Assembly (NCBI GenBank): GCA_012934845.2
Contig: WNNJ02000901.1
Location: 124,001-188,000, forward strand
Length of the DNA: 64,000 nt
Reading direction: 5' to 3'
Origin: Pomphorhynchus laevis
Lineage: Eukaryota > Acanthocephala > Palaeacanthocephala > Echinorhynchida > Pomphorhynchidae
Positions within the stretch are counted from its first letter, which is position 1, and the number at the start of each line of letters is the position of its first letter. The position numbers were made by a program, and so were the translations under genes. Below, piece by piece: positions 1 to 11,984 of the stretch. The notes under the pieces were generated by a model. The model searched no databases, was not told the origin of the DNA, and saw only the letters and a list, made by a program, of their open reading frames with translations.

Positions 1-1430
1 AACTGAATTATTTAATATCATACTAAATGATTTCATTTATTTTCGAATAATTTTTTTTATAAATTATGTTCTACTGCAAGTGATTTATCGTTTATAGATT
101 TAATTCAATGTTTAATTTCACCGTCGCTATCTGTATACTCTCGTCAATAGCTTCAATCGCTCTTACCCTGATAACCGTATATGCGGTAACTTTTATTAAT
201 CTGTTATTTTACAGTTAACCTAAAGTTTTAAAGCTTATCTGCCTAGACGGAGTTTACAGCAATATAGAATCAATTAAGAATCAAATGGAAATGCTGAATG
301 AGGTATTTGTATTGAGACATTCGTTTAAAAGTTTCCTTTCTCTAGGTTACATTCGCGGAGTACGTTCTATTTGCATGCATGTCTTTTGGTTTAATTCTAG
401 CTAGGCAATGGAGTATTGTTCGATACGCCGTAATCCTAAATATATACCATATTGCCAGGTTTGACAGCAATTTAATTTATGTCATTCTAATATACTGCTT
501 CTTAAAAGCAGATAAGAATTGTTTTTTTTTCGATTACCAAACTGTTTTATTAGGCAAAAGAGGATAGTGGACTGGTATTAGATTTGATTTCAATCCTTAT
601 AAAGTCAAATTACTATCAATTAGTCAAATTAAGCTTTCTCACATTACTGGGACAGCTTCACTTTCCAATTACATTTACCTTTCGATCAATTATCATCATT
701 AATCTGAATATTGTTGTATCTAACCAATTATAACTGCTATTAATATTAATATATTAATAAACTAACACCATCAACAGATGATACAACAAAAACGATCATT
801 CTTAATATAACGCCTGACGGTGCCTTGCTTAGATGAATTCTTTCGATTACTAGTTGAATATACAGAGTTGTGGGTCTAGTAATATTCCATTTACGAAATA
901 AGCATTTGGGATGTCTATAAGTCTCTATCTGCTCCGTCATTTAATAGTATCGTTTGCTTGTCCAGGATTATGATTTTACTATTATGCTGCATATCTTCTG
1001 TTTCATTAATAAACTAAATTTAAGCAAAAAAGCGTAGAATGTAAATATTCAAAGTTAATGCTGATCGGTTTATTATAACCATCAGCAAATGCGACAACAA
1101 AACGATCGTAAAGCCAAGGACAAGAAAGATTGAAAGATTGTATCTATAAGCAAGAACATATGGTATCTATAATAGAAGAAATAATAAATGAAAATGCTAT
1201 TTGAATATATTTAATAAAAGACTGAAATATTAATATCTGAAATATTAAAAGACTCGTAAAACAATAATATAGAATCACGAATACATTTATACAGTAAATA
1301 AATAAAAAATTGCAATTATAGTAAAACAATTTATTTAAAATAACGATCAAATTAATACGGAAAATAAATATAAATTGCAATTATAAAATATTTGCTATTA
1401 TTATTTTCTTATTTGTCTATATTCTTAAAT
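1..1430. other. No gene recognised
   Basis: AT-rich sequence in which I see no convincing gene. The short open frames are of low complexity and resemble nothing I know. The part around 1035-1130 reappears in diverged form at about 2055-2150, and the part around 825-860 resembles 2160-2185, so the right half belongs to a locally duplicated block. Confidence 0.5.
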
Positions 1431-1437
1431 GTATAAC

Positions 1438-1512
1438 ATATAATCGATGGTGAAATTGAATAAGTAGAATGTCCACTGTAACCACCTATCTTTTCAAATA
1501 AGTATTTAAGAC
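1438..1512 (-). repeat. Exon-like module, copy 1
   Basis: Read on the minus strand this encodes LKYLFEKIGGYSGHSTYS followed by ISPSII. Related peptides are encoded at 1905-2010 (minus) and 2880-2990 (plus). I do not recognise the protein family. The reading frame is kept in all three copies while the DNA diverges, which suggests a coding origin, either from a host exon or from an element protein. Confidence 0.45.
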
Positions 1513-1527
1513 CAGGTAGCTTATTCT

Positions 1528-1890
1528 TTGTGTACCATAGGTAATAGATACCAAAAGCCGGCATCAGCGCAAGATGATCGTGTTATTATAAAAATTCACA
1601 AATCTGGCTTACGATTTCACCCAATAATTGCTTCGTATAAAACTTTCGGTTATCATTTGGCAAAAGAAATAAGCGGTTTGATACAAAAATACCACGACGT
1701 CAACAGATCTAATATAAATGATGGTATTTGCTTCGCTCAAGAGATTAAAAAATATCGTAATCAAAGAGTATACTTTGCAACAGCAGATGTGGTATCTCTA
1801 TTTACAAACATACCATTACAGCGAGCTATTGAAATGACCGCCACATTATTGGAATTAAAATGCAAAGAAACCAAATATATAAACACATAA
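1528..1890 (+). pseudogene. Penelope-like reverse transcriptase fragment
   Basis: A 120-codon open stretch matches the fingers and start of the palm of Penelope-like reverse transcriptases. It has an IHKSGLRFHPIIASYKT segment (the LPKIHK..RPI region) and ADVVSLFTNIP, which carries the first catalytic aspartate. The YxDD box, the thumb and any GIY-YIG domain are absent, so it is a fragment. The same DNA is flanked on both sides by the exon-like module, and its family differs from the PLE-1 copies further right, which have YDFS.LYTN instead. Confidence 0.75.
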
Positions 1891-1904
1891 TTTTTCGTAC
1901 AACA

Positions 1905-2155
1905 TATAATTGATGGTGAAATTGAATAAGTAGAATGTCCACTGTAATCACCAAGCTTTTCAAATAAGTATTTAAGATTGACACATGGATTGTCATGTTT
2001 CAATAATAATTTATGGACCAATAACATATAAACGTATGAACTAATACAAATATTAGAATGTAAATATTCAAAGTTAATGCTGATCGGTTTATTACCATCA
2101 TCAGCAAATGCGACAACAAAAACGACCATAAAGTCAAGGACAAATAGACGCATGC
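1905..2155 (-). repeat. Exon-like module, copy 2 (longest)
   Basis: The minus strand is open through NPCVNLKYLFEKLGDYSGHS and, upstream of it, FADDGNKPISINFEYLHSN. Part of the upstream DNA is repeated at about 1035-1130. I do not recognise the product. It may be a dead exon of a host gene or part of an element. Confidence 0.4.
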
Positions 2156-2746
2156 GTAGATCAATTATATTCTTTCGATTTCTAGTTGAAAATCCTTTTT
2201 CAACTAGTATTGTATTTTCATCATAACTCTTTTTCTTTTTACATGAAGCCGATAGGCTGCACAGGGTCTTTAATAATAAATTCTCAGATTATTGATGATA
2301 CCATATTTCGTTATTATTACCATATTTCTTTGTTTATAGATATAATCTTGCATTATTATAGATTCATTGTTATTGAAACGTAAATTTTGATGTCCATTCG
2401 CATATTTAATTGAAATCATTTGTGATTTCAAATAAAATCATTGTACATTTAAATTATTATATATTGCAAAACTAAGAGAAGTTGTGATAACATAAAAATG
2501 TATTAATTTTATTAAATATACATCCAAATAGTCCTTTTATATAAAATTTTAATTTTTCAAATAAAATTACGGTTGGCGTTGCCATTTCAATCTAAAGTCT
2601 CATGAGTCTAAAATAACCATCCGATTTTAAAACAATTTCCACGATCTAAAACCACTTCTATAGCACTAATAAGCGAAGTGCTATTCAAAAAGTCCACTGG
2701 TTTTAAACTTCCCTATCTTTAATGCAGACCTTTTAGCGTATCAATA

Positions 2747-3205
2747 TCATATAAGAGTGATATCCTTAGGATATACCACATTCACATATTCTTTTGTATT
2801 TCTGGTGAATATATTGTAGTTGTTGAAAAGAATGTTAATTAAATCGGACCCATCAATAAATGTGAGTTGGCTGTATTGTATATTAAAATAAATGCTAATC
2901 CTTGTGCCAATCTTAAATCCTCTTTTGAAAAGATTGGTGATTACAGTGGACATTCCAATAATTCAAGTTCACCATCAATTATACGTTATACATTTAAGAA
3001 TGTAGACAAGTATGAAAAAAATGATGACGATTCTTGTCAAATGGAACTGTATTGTGAACAAGGAGGTATAATACTAGCATGGAATTTAATTAAAATTAAA
3101 TCCATTATATTGATTAATGTAAATCCTGGATTGGCGGATAAGCTTTTGGAGGTGAAAAACTTAATAAAGGCTTCCTTTGAAGTGCGATCAGCGTTAATAT
3201 GCTGA
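2747..3205. repeat. Exon-like module, copy 3, in opposite orientation
   Basis: The plus strand from about 2880 encodes NPCANLKSSFEKIGDYSGHS, the third copy of the module, now inverted relative to copies 1 and 2. The minus strand at about 2790-2890 encodes TFIDGSDLINILFNN. A similar peptide, MFADGPSLVDILEQL, is encoded on the plus strand at about 3781-3825. These look like scrambled pieces of one duplicated coding unit. No function can be given. Confidence 0.4.
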
Positions 3206-3229
3206 GAAACCTTTATAGGCAAATATTAG

Positions 3230-4320
3230 CTAGCGAAGAAAGCTTGATAGGTTAATAATTTATGATAGTAAGATAGCCTTAATAATTAAAGAAGCTTAGA
3301 AATACGAATATTTAACTAACGAATATGCTTTAATAGTCAGATATAACTTAAGACGGATAGCATTCGTAGATGGATATGCCTTAATAAACCGAGAAACCTT
3401 CGAAGGTGGTGAAGCCAAAATAAAGGCGAAGAATCGTTAAAAAGCTGAGAATCCGTTAGTTCCTAAAAATCTTAAAATATTGAAACATTCTACATATCGG
3501 ATAAAACTTTATTAATCAAGAATTTTCAAATGACAAATATAAGCCTTGAAAAACTTTGAAGCTCCAGAAATTGAATAAAACTAAAACGCCGCAATGTTTC
3601 ATATTTATTTATAAAATTAAATAAGCCTAAGTTTTGAATAGTTAATTAATATATAGTAGATGTTGCAAACTCATATAAAGTTTATATTCATATATTACAT
3701 ATTTGTTGTCTAGATATTTGCTGAAAGACAATTCATCCTTATACACAAATAATAGATACATTCGTTACTATTACAAAACCATGTTTGCTGATGGACCGTC
3801 TCTTGTTGATATTCTTGAGCAATTAATCAAATTTTGTTTTTACGCATCGATGATATTTATTTGTGGATATCGGTATTTGTATGTAACTTTATTACATTCC
3901 TTACCTCTTTGTTTATTTAGGGTATTTTTATACGCTTTTGGATGATGAGAAGATGTATCTAAAACAATAAAGTGAGTATTTAACATTTGAATGATTGTCA
4001 TGATATTGTCATAAATGTTGGAACGGTATTTCAAATGATAAAATAACGGACCGAACATCTTTGATCAGTGGGTTATGTCTTCATTAACATGTGCTTATGT
4101 ATTAATCATATCGCAATAATAACTTAAATTTGTGTTGTTGAAATGTTGTAACTTACAATATAAGTCCATCTCTCGTGCATTGCTTGGCACTCCCAACCAC
4201 GTTTTTTTGAATAATTAATACATCGCTACTGATCGCTATCAAATTATTCGTGAACACTAGCAATTACAATGCTCGTAAATCACACATTTTTTAATTTTGT
4301 TTTTGAATTGAAAAAATATT
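3230..4320. other. No gene recognised
   Basis: AT-rich DNA. The only coding-like hints are the short peptide at 3781-3825 mentioned above and a minus-strand open stretch at 3840-4058 that I cannot assign. Nothing else is visible. Confidence 0.4.
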
Positions 4321-4390
4321 AAAGTGTAATTTTATATAAATAGTTTTTTATGTAAAATAATTATGTTTTATTTTAACAATCTTTTAATCA

Positions 4391-4686
4391 AAACGCTGAA
4401 GAACGACGATAACAGTATTTGATACCGTTTCGTCATCACAAGTACTCATCAGTACCAGATCCATCCTACTGCTAGATGCAGAGGAGGAATAGCAGACGGC
4501 GAAAAAAAACGAATCATGTTTTTTACTAGAGGTTTTCTAGTACATCATACACATGATTCTTTTTTGTTTTGTTATTGCAGTCTGTTAGTCCTCTTCTGCA
4601 TCCAGCAGTAGGAGGGATCTGGTACTGATGAGTACTTGTGATGACGAAACGTTATCAAATACTGTTATCGTCGTTCTTAAGCGTTT
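4391..4686. mobile_element. Fold-back element A with opposed hammerhead-like motifs
   Basis: Two arms of about 105 bases (4391-4497 and 4580-4686) are reverse complements with some mismatches, around a spacer of about 80 bases. Each arm holds CTGATGA and, 14 bases on, GAAAC: plus strand at 4625-4631 and 4646-4650, minus strand at 4452-4446 and 4431-4427. The hairpin between the two boxes is weak here (GT/AC only). The flanks 4308-4345 and 4757-4793 are direct repeats of each other (AAAGTGTAATTTT and surroundings), so the unit may sit inside an older repeat. Confidence 0.6.
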
Positions 4687-5494
4687 GGCTTAAACAATTG
4701 TTAAAATAATTCACGCGGAATAGTATCACTCTTGTATTTAGATATTTTTGTTTGTAAATTGAAAATTATTAAAGTGTAATTTTGTATAAATAGTTTTTAA
4801 ATGTAAAACAATTTACTGTATATTTTATTTAAGTATAAAGTAATATATTTATAAGATTTAATATAAATATATATTTTTTAATTCAATTTTACAACCATAA
4901 TTCTTAGAAATATGGTTGTAATTAAATATGTATATCCACATTGAAAAACACCACAGTATATCCATTTATTTGAAATTCGAATGATTAGTGATTTGATGCT
5001 TCAACGTTATTAAAATAATTAACTTTATCCATGTGAACTGATGTAATTCATACCTTTTGAATGTAACGGTTGATAGTTATACTATCAATAAAAAATGTCC
5101 TATTTTCTTTGATCCAGCTCCAATAATTCTTTATCAATAATGGATAAAAATCAACTATTTAAAATTCTCATAGCAATATATGAAATGATAATTGATAATG
5201 ATACAGCATGCTTATCAGTCTAAATGTTAAAATAAAGACATGTTTCATTAATTTCTATATAATTCAATCTACTAGCTACTAATTAATCCATTTATGGATT
5301 AATACATAAATACTATGGATTAATATTTCATTCATACATTAATCCTATTTAATTATATTTACTTTTATATTTAAAAAACACAAATACACACTCAAAAAGG
5401 GTCTAAGTAGCGCCATTGTAGACCATAGTTTAAATATAGATCACAATATTGACTATAATAATACTGTTGTTTCAGCAAAAGAAAGCAATTTTAT

Positions 5495-5605
5495 AAAGGT
5501 ATGTACATTGAAAAAACTGTAATTTTCTACAGATGCTAACAGAAGTTAGCGAAATATCAAAACATTTCCTCTTTTCTTTGATCCAACTCCAATAATTATT
5601 AACTA
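5495..5605 (+). repeat. Half fold-back element carrying the hairpin motif
   Basis: Contains GCTAAC and GTTAGC pairing around loop AGAA, then GAAATATC, followed by a pyrimidine-rich tail (TTTCTTTGATCCAACTCCAA). It matches one arm of the complete fold-back element at 38131-38295. The tail alone is also seen at about 5101-5130. Confidence 0.6.
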
Positions 5606-5694
5606 GTTATAACATATTATACATATTATAACATATTATACGCATATAATTATGATCATAATATGATCATTAAAAAGTAGTATTCAAAATATCT

Positions 5695-6050
5695 GCCGGT
5701 CTCTCCTGTAAGTCCTGTAGGATGTGAAGCGTTTTTAAGCCCACGTGCATCCTTCTCGTTGGACTGTGCGAAAGAAAACGTCTAGCATCATGCCTGACCC
5801 TTCAGAAATCTCCGAACAGGCTAGTTACAGCGTGCAACCCTTAACGGTCACCGTGACGGTAGCATCGACTGCATATGTAGGTGCTGGGCGTTAATGGAAT
5901 CCCCAATCATATACGGATTAGGACGCAAAATTTGGATGACGGAAAAGCGTTTTGTGACGCTTCATTGGGAATTACGTGTAGCCATGCCGATGTGTTCGGT
6001 TGGGCAACGCCCAAACACCTTACTTTGTTGGATTGATTGAATCCGACTAG
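5695..6050. other. GC-rich island of unknown origin
   Basis: About 350 bases of clearly higher GC than the surrounding DNA. I see no long open frame. It contains short perfect hairpins, for example TTGGGC-AAC-GCCCAA near 6000. Sharp edges and composition suggest an inserted repeat such as a SINE or the 3' end of a LINE, but I recognise no family and no tRNA-like boxes. Confidence 0.4.
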
Positions 6051-6104
6051 CGAATAATATTATTAATAACATTTATTGAATGAATTTATAATATTTATTT
6101 TATT

Positions 6105-6225
6105 TATTAACATTTTTGTAATTTTCTGTAGATGCTAACAGAAGTTATCGAAATATCAAAAATAATTTCTTTTCTTTGATCCAGCCCCAATAATTATTTA
6201 TCAATAATGGATCATTATCAACTAT
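6105..6225 (+). repeat. Second half fold-back element
   Basis: A diverged copy of the unit at 5495-5605: GCTAAC, AGAA, GTTATC (one pair lost), GAAATATC, then TTTCTTTGATCCAGCCCCAA. Between the two half elements lies the GC-rich island. Confidence 0.55.
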
Positions 6226-6229
6226 TTAT

Positions 6230-7400
6230 AATATGCAACTATTTATATATAACATATGTATTATACTCATATAATATTCGAATTTTTATATATGATCATT
6301 TAAAAGTAATATTCAAAATTAAGTGCTACAAAAAAAGCTGTATTTTTATATGAACGTATTCTAATCATTTACTTAATTTATATCATAACAAATGCTTTGC
6401 ATACGATTTCATTTTTTAAATTATTATTTTTTCTGTGCAACATTTGCCCTGAGCTCAATATAAACACTATATTCCGAAAAGTTAAAGATTATGCTCTTAA
6501 ATGCTTATTCGTAAGCTCGATATAGAGTTCAGTGATCACTATTATGCATACCTTTCACAGTTACTGATAATGTATTCGATCGATTAATGTATCAAATAAC
6601 GAAGAAATATTAATAAATACAAATAAAGACCTGCTTATCAATAAACAGGTCATAAAAATTTTATATATCGTACCATTGAATTATCGCCACTCCTTATTTG
6701 CGAAGCGTTTTGCAAATTAGCAAAACAAAATCTTTATGATCTAAAGTATAAAGTATAATATAAATAAACTAAAATATAAATTAATTAAATTTATACTTTA
6801 AAAATTATTTTAATTTTTGTCTTTTTTTAATTATATTATTCCAGATATTTTTAGAGGAAAGCAGTTGTCTGGGGAACATAAAATACGAGTGTGGAAACTT
6901 TATTTCATCTTTATTGCTTATCTTTTCTAATAAGTTCTACTCGTGTTACTTCAAATATTTATATTAACAACATTTTGTATTGATTATGGTTTTACAAGCC
7001 GGAGATTCTACCAATTTTAAATTAAGATGATTCAGCATTTAGAATACAATCTGTAGGTTCACAAATTTTGTTTTTTTACTAATTATATTAATTCGAGATT
7101 ATGCTATATTATCAGATCCTATATCTTATAATATATATCAGATAATATATAATATAATTGGGCTGTCTAAGAGCCTCTCTACATCCCGCAGTGGTTCAAA
7201 TTTCCTAATGAAATTTCGATTCAGTTGCAATTTCTGATTTTGACACAGTTTTGAATGCGTAAGAAAACAGATTTATTTGAGAATGCGTCGTATAATCAGA
7301 ATATAATTTTGCTTTACGATATGAAAAAATCATCATACGACGACAGCCAGGATTATGTGTTCCTTCTGTTTATCCGAAGCTTAATCAAATCAGCTAAGTA
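6230..7400. other. No gene recognised
   Basis: AT-rich DNA without open frames of interest or an identifiable repeat, apart from simple A/T runs. Confidence 0.4.
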
Positions 7401-9240
7401 AGTTACTTATTTAATTTAATTATAAAATTGAAACAATAAAATAATGCTAAATAATATTTAATAATTAAATAGTAAATATTTAAATAATAATAAATAATAG
7501 ACAATTGTTATTTTTATAACTTTTATCAAATTAAAATAAAAAATTGAACAATAAAATAAAAGTAAATTTTTCCGAATTGACTAATAAATAATATACGATA
7601 TATTCGAATAAGGATTAGACGTTATCTAACTACTATGGTTTCAGCTTTTGGCCCCCATTACTCCATCCAACATATCAGCGGATCCAAATACGTGCTAATA
7701 ACATATTTCCTCCTATAAAATGTGATTATCTAGTATTACATTCTAATACAAAGTATATTATTTATTATGCATCCATAAAAAAATTTCGCTTAAGAGTTTA
7801 AATTTACTTTTAATAATATTTTATTTGTTTATATATTTTATAAATTTCTGTTTGATTTTATTTTTATAGTAACTAGTTTATAAATACAGTCTTAATCATC
7901 AATATAAATTTTATTAAGAATAAGGCTACCTGTATAAACCCATATAATCCAATAATTGCATGCTAATAATTTTAAATAAGAATTTTAATGCAATAATTTA
8001 TACGGACATTTTAATTACTTTACAATTGCATGTTCTCTTGATAGACATTTGCAACTTTTAATATACAGTCTTTATCATCAATATAAGTTTTACTAAGAAT
8101 AAGGATACCTGTATAAATTTGTTCGCTTATAAATAAATAATCTAATAAAAGCATGCATGTTTATAATTTTAAATAATAATTTTAATCCACAGTAATTACT
8201 TTAAAACTGCATTTTCTTTTAAATATCCGTATAAATTGACATTAAATAAAAGGAATTTAAACTTTTCAATGCAAATCATGGGAGTTTAATTCTATATCAT
8301 TTGAATCCTTCATCATGTTATTCGATTCGTAATTAATGACATTGCAGCTCTTCGGATAACATTGCAACTGGTAATTTTTATCACTAAAAGAAAAATTATC
8401 GAATTTGACGACACTCAATATGTGACTATATTAATTAGTTATAAATTTAAAAATTAATTTTTAAATTAATAGTTCACTTTTATCGATTAAGCACAAACTA
8501 TGAATAATAATTAAATATAATAAAACATTATATGCAATTATTGATAGACATTTGCAAAATTTAACAGTTTGCTTGCAACTAATGTTTTAAAATTATTAAT
8601 TATTAATAAAGATTTATATAAATTGCAAATTTTTAGGATGAAAAAACTAAACGAATGTTCCTTATCAATAAATTGGCAACTTTATTGATTAAGAAATTAT
8701 TGTAGCGTATCATAATACTTATTTTTAACGTATTATATTTTATATTATATGGTATGCATGAATGCTCATGCAAAAATATGTTTCTTGTAAATTTAAATAT
8801 GTAATCTTTACGATATAAATTAATAGTAGTTTTAGTTAATGTTAATTTAATGTTCATATCCAGATATACACCTTCTTTATCATTAATATTGGTTTTGTTA
8901 AGAATAAGGCTACCTGGATAAATTTGTTCGCTTATTGAATAAAAATTATTAGAATTAAATACACATATATCATCAATGTATCGAAACATATATTTCATAT
9001 ATTTATATTGTTTAGATTTAGTTTTTACACAGTTATGAACAAATTCATATTCTATAAAGCTTAAAAACAAGTCAGCTATAATTGGGCTACTATTACCACC
9101 CATTGGAACACCTTTTACTTGTCTAAATATAGATGTCCCTACTTTTAAATAATTTTGATTTATCAAAATATGAAAGTATAAATTATGAGTACCACAAAAT
9201 ATTACTATTACACATTGTATTTATATTTATCATATATATT
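7400..9240 (-). mobile_element. Penelope-like element PLE-1, copy a plus nested partial copies
   Basis: The minus strand at 9166-8633 encodes 177 residues of reverse transcriptase: KGVPMGGNSSPIIADLFLSF, then YMFRYIDDICVF with the catalytic YIDD, then LDMNIKLTLTKTTINLYRK. Downstream the 3' end of the same family appears again (the MD.NK terminus near 7790 and the 3' tail near 7620-7680). In between, two further partial copies of the SLILNK segment (7882-7936 and 8064-8128) are joined to other parts. So this is one truncated copy over a pile of internally deleted ones. The end facing copy b is cut off in mid-RT. Confidence 0.75.
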
Positions 9241-9369
9241 TTTATTTTACATTGGAGGAAAATGCAAAGAATTTTACTTTTAGAATATTTCAGCTAAGAC
9301 AATATCAATTATTTGTATTGTAATGATTTTATATAAAGTATACATTTATTAAAATTTATTTATTTTATA

Positions 9370-10690
9370 TAAAATATTAATTGTGAATTGAGAAAGCTGC
9401 TATCAAAAGGGTATAAATATAGATTAAATAATAACAATAGAAATAAATTTTACAATTCGTTATATAATGAATTAAATGCAAACTTTTGTAAGCTAATTAA
9501 TAGTGAAAGCTTAAATACATCCAAGATAAACATTTGAAAAGCTTATAAATTAGATAAAATTAGAGAGAAAATGAAAAAAACAAACAATTATAAAAGAAAA
9601 GATCAAATTAATAAAGATATGCATATAGAACTTACTAAATTAAAGGATAACTATATAATAACAACTATTGATAAAGATAGTAATAACTTTGTCTTCATAT
9701 GCAAAAAGCTTTATTATGATATACTAGTGAAAGAGGTTAATTCAAATGATTTAAATGTAAATCCAACATATGAACTTAGTGAGTTGAGTTTAGAAACAAT
9801 TATTACAAGCCACTGTTCTATAATGGATAAAAAAGTATAAAGGTTGAATCAGATAATAAAACTATACCTATATTATATTGGAATCCAAAATTACATAAAA
9901 ATCCAATAAAACCTAGGTTCATATGTAGTGCGTTTTAATGTACATTAAAACCACTTTCTGCCTATATGAATAAAATACTTCAAGCAATTAAAGCACACTT
10001 TAAAAAATATTGTAAGGTAATCGAAATTAATACTGATATAAAACACTATTTCAGTGTTAATTCTACAAAAGAATTTTTAGAACAGACAAAAGGAATAAAT
10101 TTTCAAAATATAAATACATACGATTTTAGTATGCTTTATACAAATCTAGATTTAGTAGATATTAAAGAAGCGTTAGTAAAATTAATTAATCTTATATTCG
10201 GAAAAAGATATACATATATATGTTATAATAATTATAACGCCTATCTAACAAAAGTTAAACCATCAAGTAAATATAAATATATGGATAAAATTGAATTAAT
10301 AGAATCCTTAAATATTTTAATAAATCAAAATTATTTAAAAGTAGGGACATCTATATTTAGACAAGTAAAAGGTGTTCCAATGGGTGGTAATAGTAGCCCA
10401 ATTATAGCTGACTTGTTTTTAAGCTTTATAGAATATGAATTTGTTCATAACTGTGTAAAAACTAAATCTAAATTATATAAATATATGAAATATATGTTTC
10501 GATACATTGATGATATATGTGTATTTAATTCTAATAATTTTTATTCAATTAGTGAGCACATTTATCCAGAAAGCCTTATTCTTAACAAAACCAATATTAA
10601 TGATAAAGAAGGTGTATATCTAGATATGAACATTAAATTAACATTAACTAAAACTACTATTAATGGTTACAACATATTAATGGTTACAAC
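9370..10690 (+). mobile_element. Penelope-like element PLE-1, copy b
   Basis: Begins with the N-terminal part of the family protein (ELRKLLSKGYKYR), continues through an 89-codon frame with TTIDKDSNNFVFICKK, a segment reading IPILYWNPKLHKNPIKPRF, and a 242-codon frame with YDFSMLYTNLDL, KGVPMGGNSSP and FRYIDDICVF. Frame changes and a stop separate these segments, so it is dead. It ends abruptly near 10660 in a tandem duplication and lacks thumb, C-terminus and tail. It lies head to head with copy a. Confidence 0.8.
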
Positions 10691-10885
10691 ATAGTGCGAA
10701 CCAATTTTGATATAAATTAATTTATCGTAATTTTGAATTAATTTACCATAATTTATGGACTTGAGCATAAATGAAACTACTATTAATGGTTACAACATAT
10801 TAATGGTTACAACATAGTGCGAACCAATTTTGATATAAATTAATTTATCGTAATTTTGAATTAATTTACCATAATTTCGAGATTA
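10660..10885. repeat. Tandem duplication at the break of PLE-1 copy b
   Basis: A block beginning AACTACTATTAATGGTTACA and running to TTTACCATAATTT occurs at about 10645-10755 and again at 10770-10877, nearly identical. The first copy includes the last PLE-1 codons, so the duplication arose after the element was cut. AATGGTTACAACATATT is itself repeated within each copy. Confidence 0.7.
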
Positions 10886-10889
10886 TAAA

Positions 10890-11980
10890 ATTATCACTTA
10901 AAAATAAACGATACACTTAATATCGATTTAGTTGAAATCATTCTTCAAGAAACATGTTGACTAATTGTGTTCCGATCGGATCGACTCTAGCGAAATGCTT
11001 CTACAATGTTGCTCACATTGTTGCATAGCCTAAATCCAAATTTATGCTCAAGTCCAAAAAGTGTGGATGATTATGTTGATAGTGGGGATTAAAGTATGTC
11101 GACCGAACCTAATTGGCCATCATCCAAATGCTAGATATTATCGTCATAGCTATTTATAATCATTTATCGTAATATTCAATAGTAATTTACTGCCTAATCA
11201 TGCCCAAATCAGTCAATGATATCTTCGACGATACAATCCTCGGGGCAGGTCTGAACGAGACTCCTAAAAGTTGACAGATAGATCTCCGGATTTACCCATT
11301 AATTTCTGATCTTTAACATGTCTAATCAATGTCATTACAAGCAACGGGAGGGCAATTACTTGAAATTGTACTTGTGGCAACATTTGTGCATTTATAACTT
11401 TTAACATATTCTCTTGATGGATTTTTGTAATTTTAAGATTGACAGATAATATCCATGAGGCTAACATTTTAAAAGAATAGCTGTTCTTTGCTAGTTATAA
11501 CATTAACTCGTAATATTTTGCATATTAAATCTATTCAGCGGTTACAAATGTTAAAATGAATTTATACGTGATTAAATTAAAACTTACTGATTTTGATAAA
11601 TTTCTCAATTTTGAATTTTGGAGCAGGATCAGCAAAACAAAATAATTGCTAGGGTTTGAAATACGAAACAATTATATATGTTGATGTATTTTTCTAATCG
11701 ACTATTAAATTCGGGAACATAAATTTTCTCTGATGATGCTAACATCACAATGACCCCGAGCTAGATAATACGGAAGGAGATACGAGTATGTTATATTCCG
11801 AAGACACTATACCTTCGCGGTATTTCATGAATTTTCTTGTTTTGTTGTTGGCACACGTAGAAGCAAGGCAGCATGTCATTGGGAACTAATGCCATATTTG
11901 CATGCCATTAGGAATTTATGTTTAAGATGATTACGTGTTGTCCTAAATTAGTGTTCATTAATCAATTAAAATCCATCAAA
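10890..11980. other. No gene recognised
   Basis: Mixed-composition intergenic DNA. The stretch 11580-11640 (ACTGATTTTGAT...GGAGCAGGATCA) resembles 18500-18550, which lies ahead of PLE-1 copy d, so it may belong to the 5' region of that family or to a shared flank. Confidence 0.4.
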
Positions 11981-11984
11981 TTTA

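Noticed and set aside
379-567. 62-codon frame at the left end
   Set aside because: Ile/Tyr/Phe-rich, no start context or similarity.
3840-4058. 72-codon minus-strand frame with SSHHPKAYKNTLNKQRGKE
   Set aside because: It looks partly protein-like, but I could not tie it to a family or to splice sites, so no gene is called.
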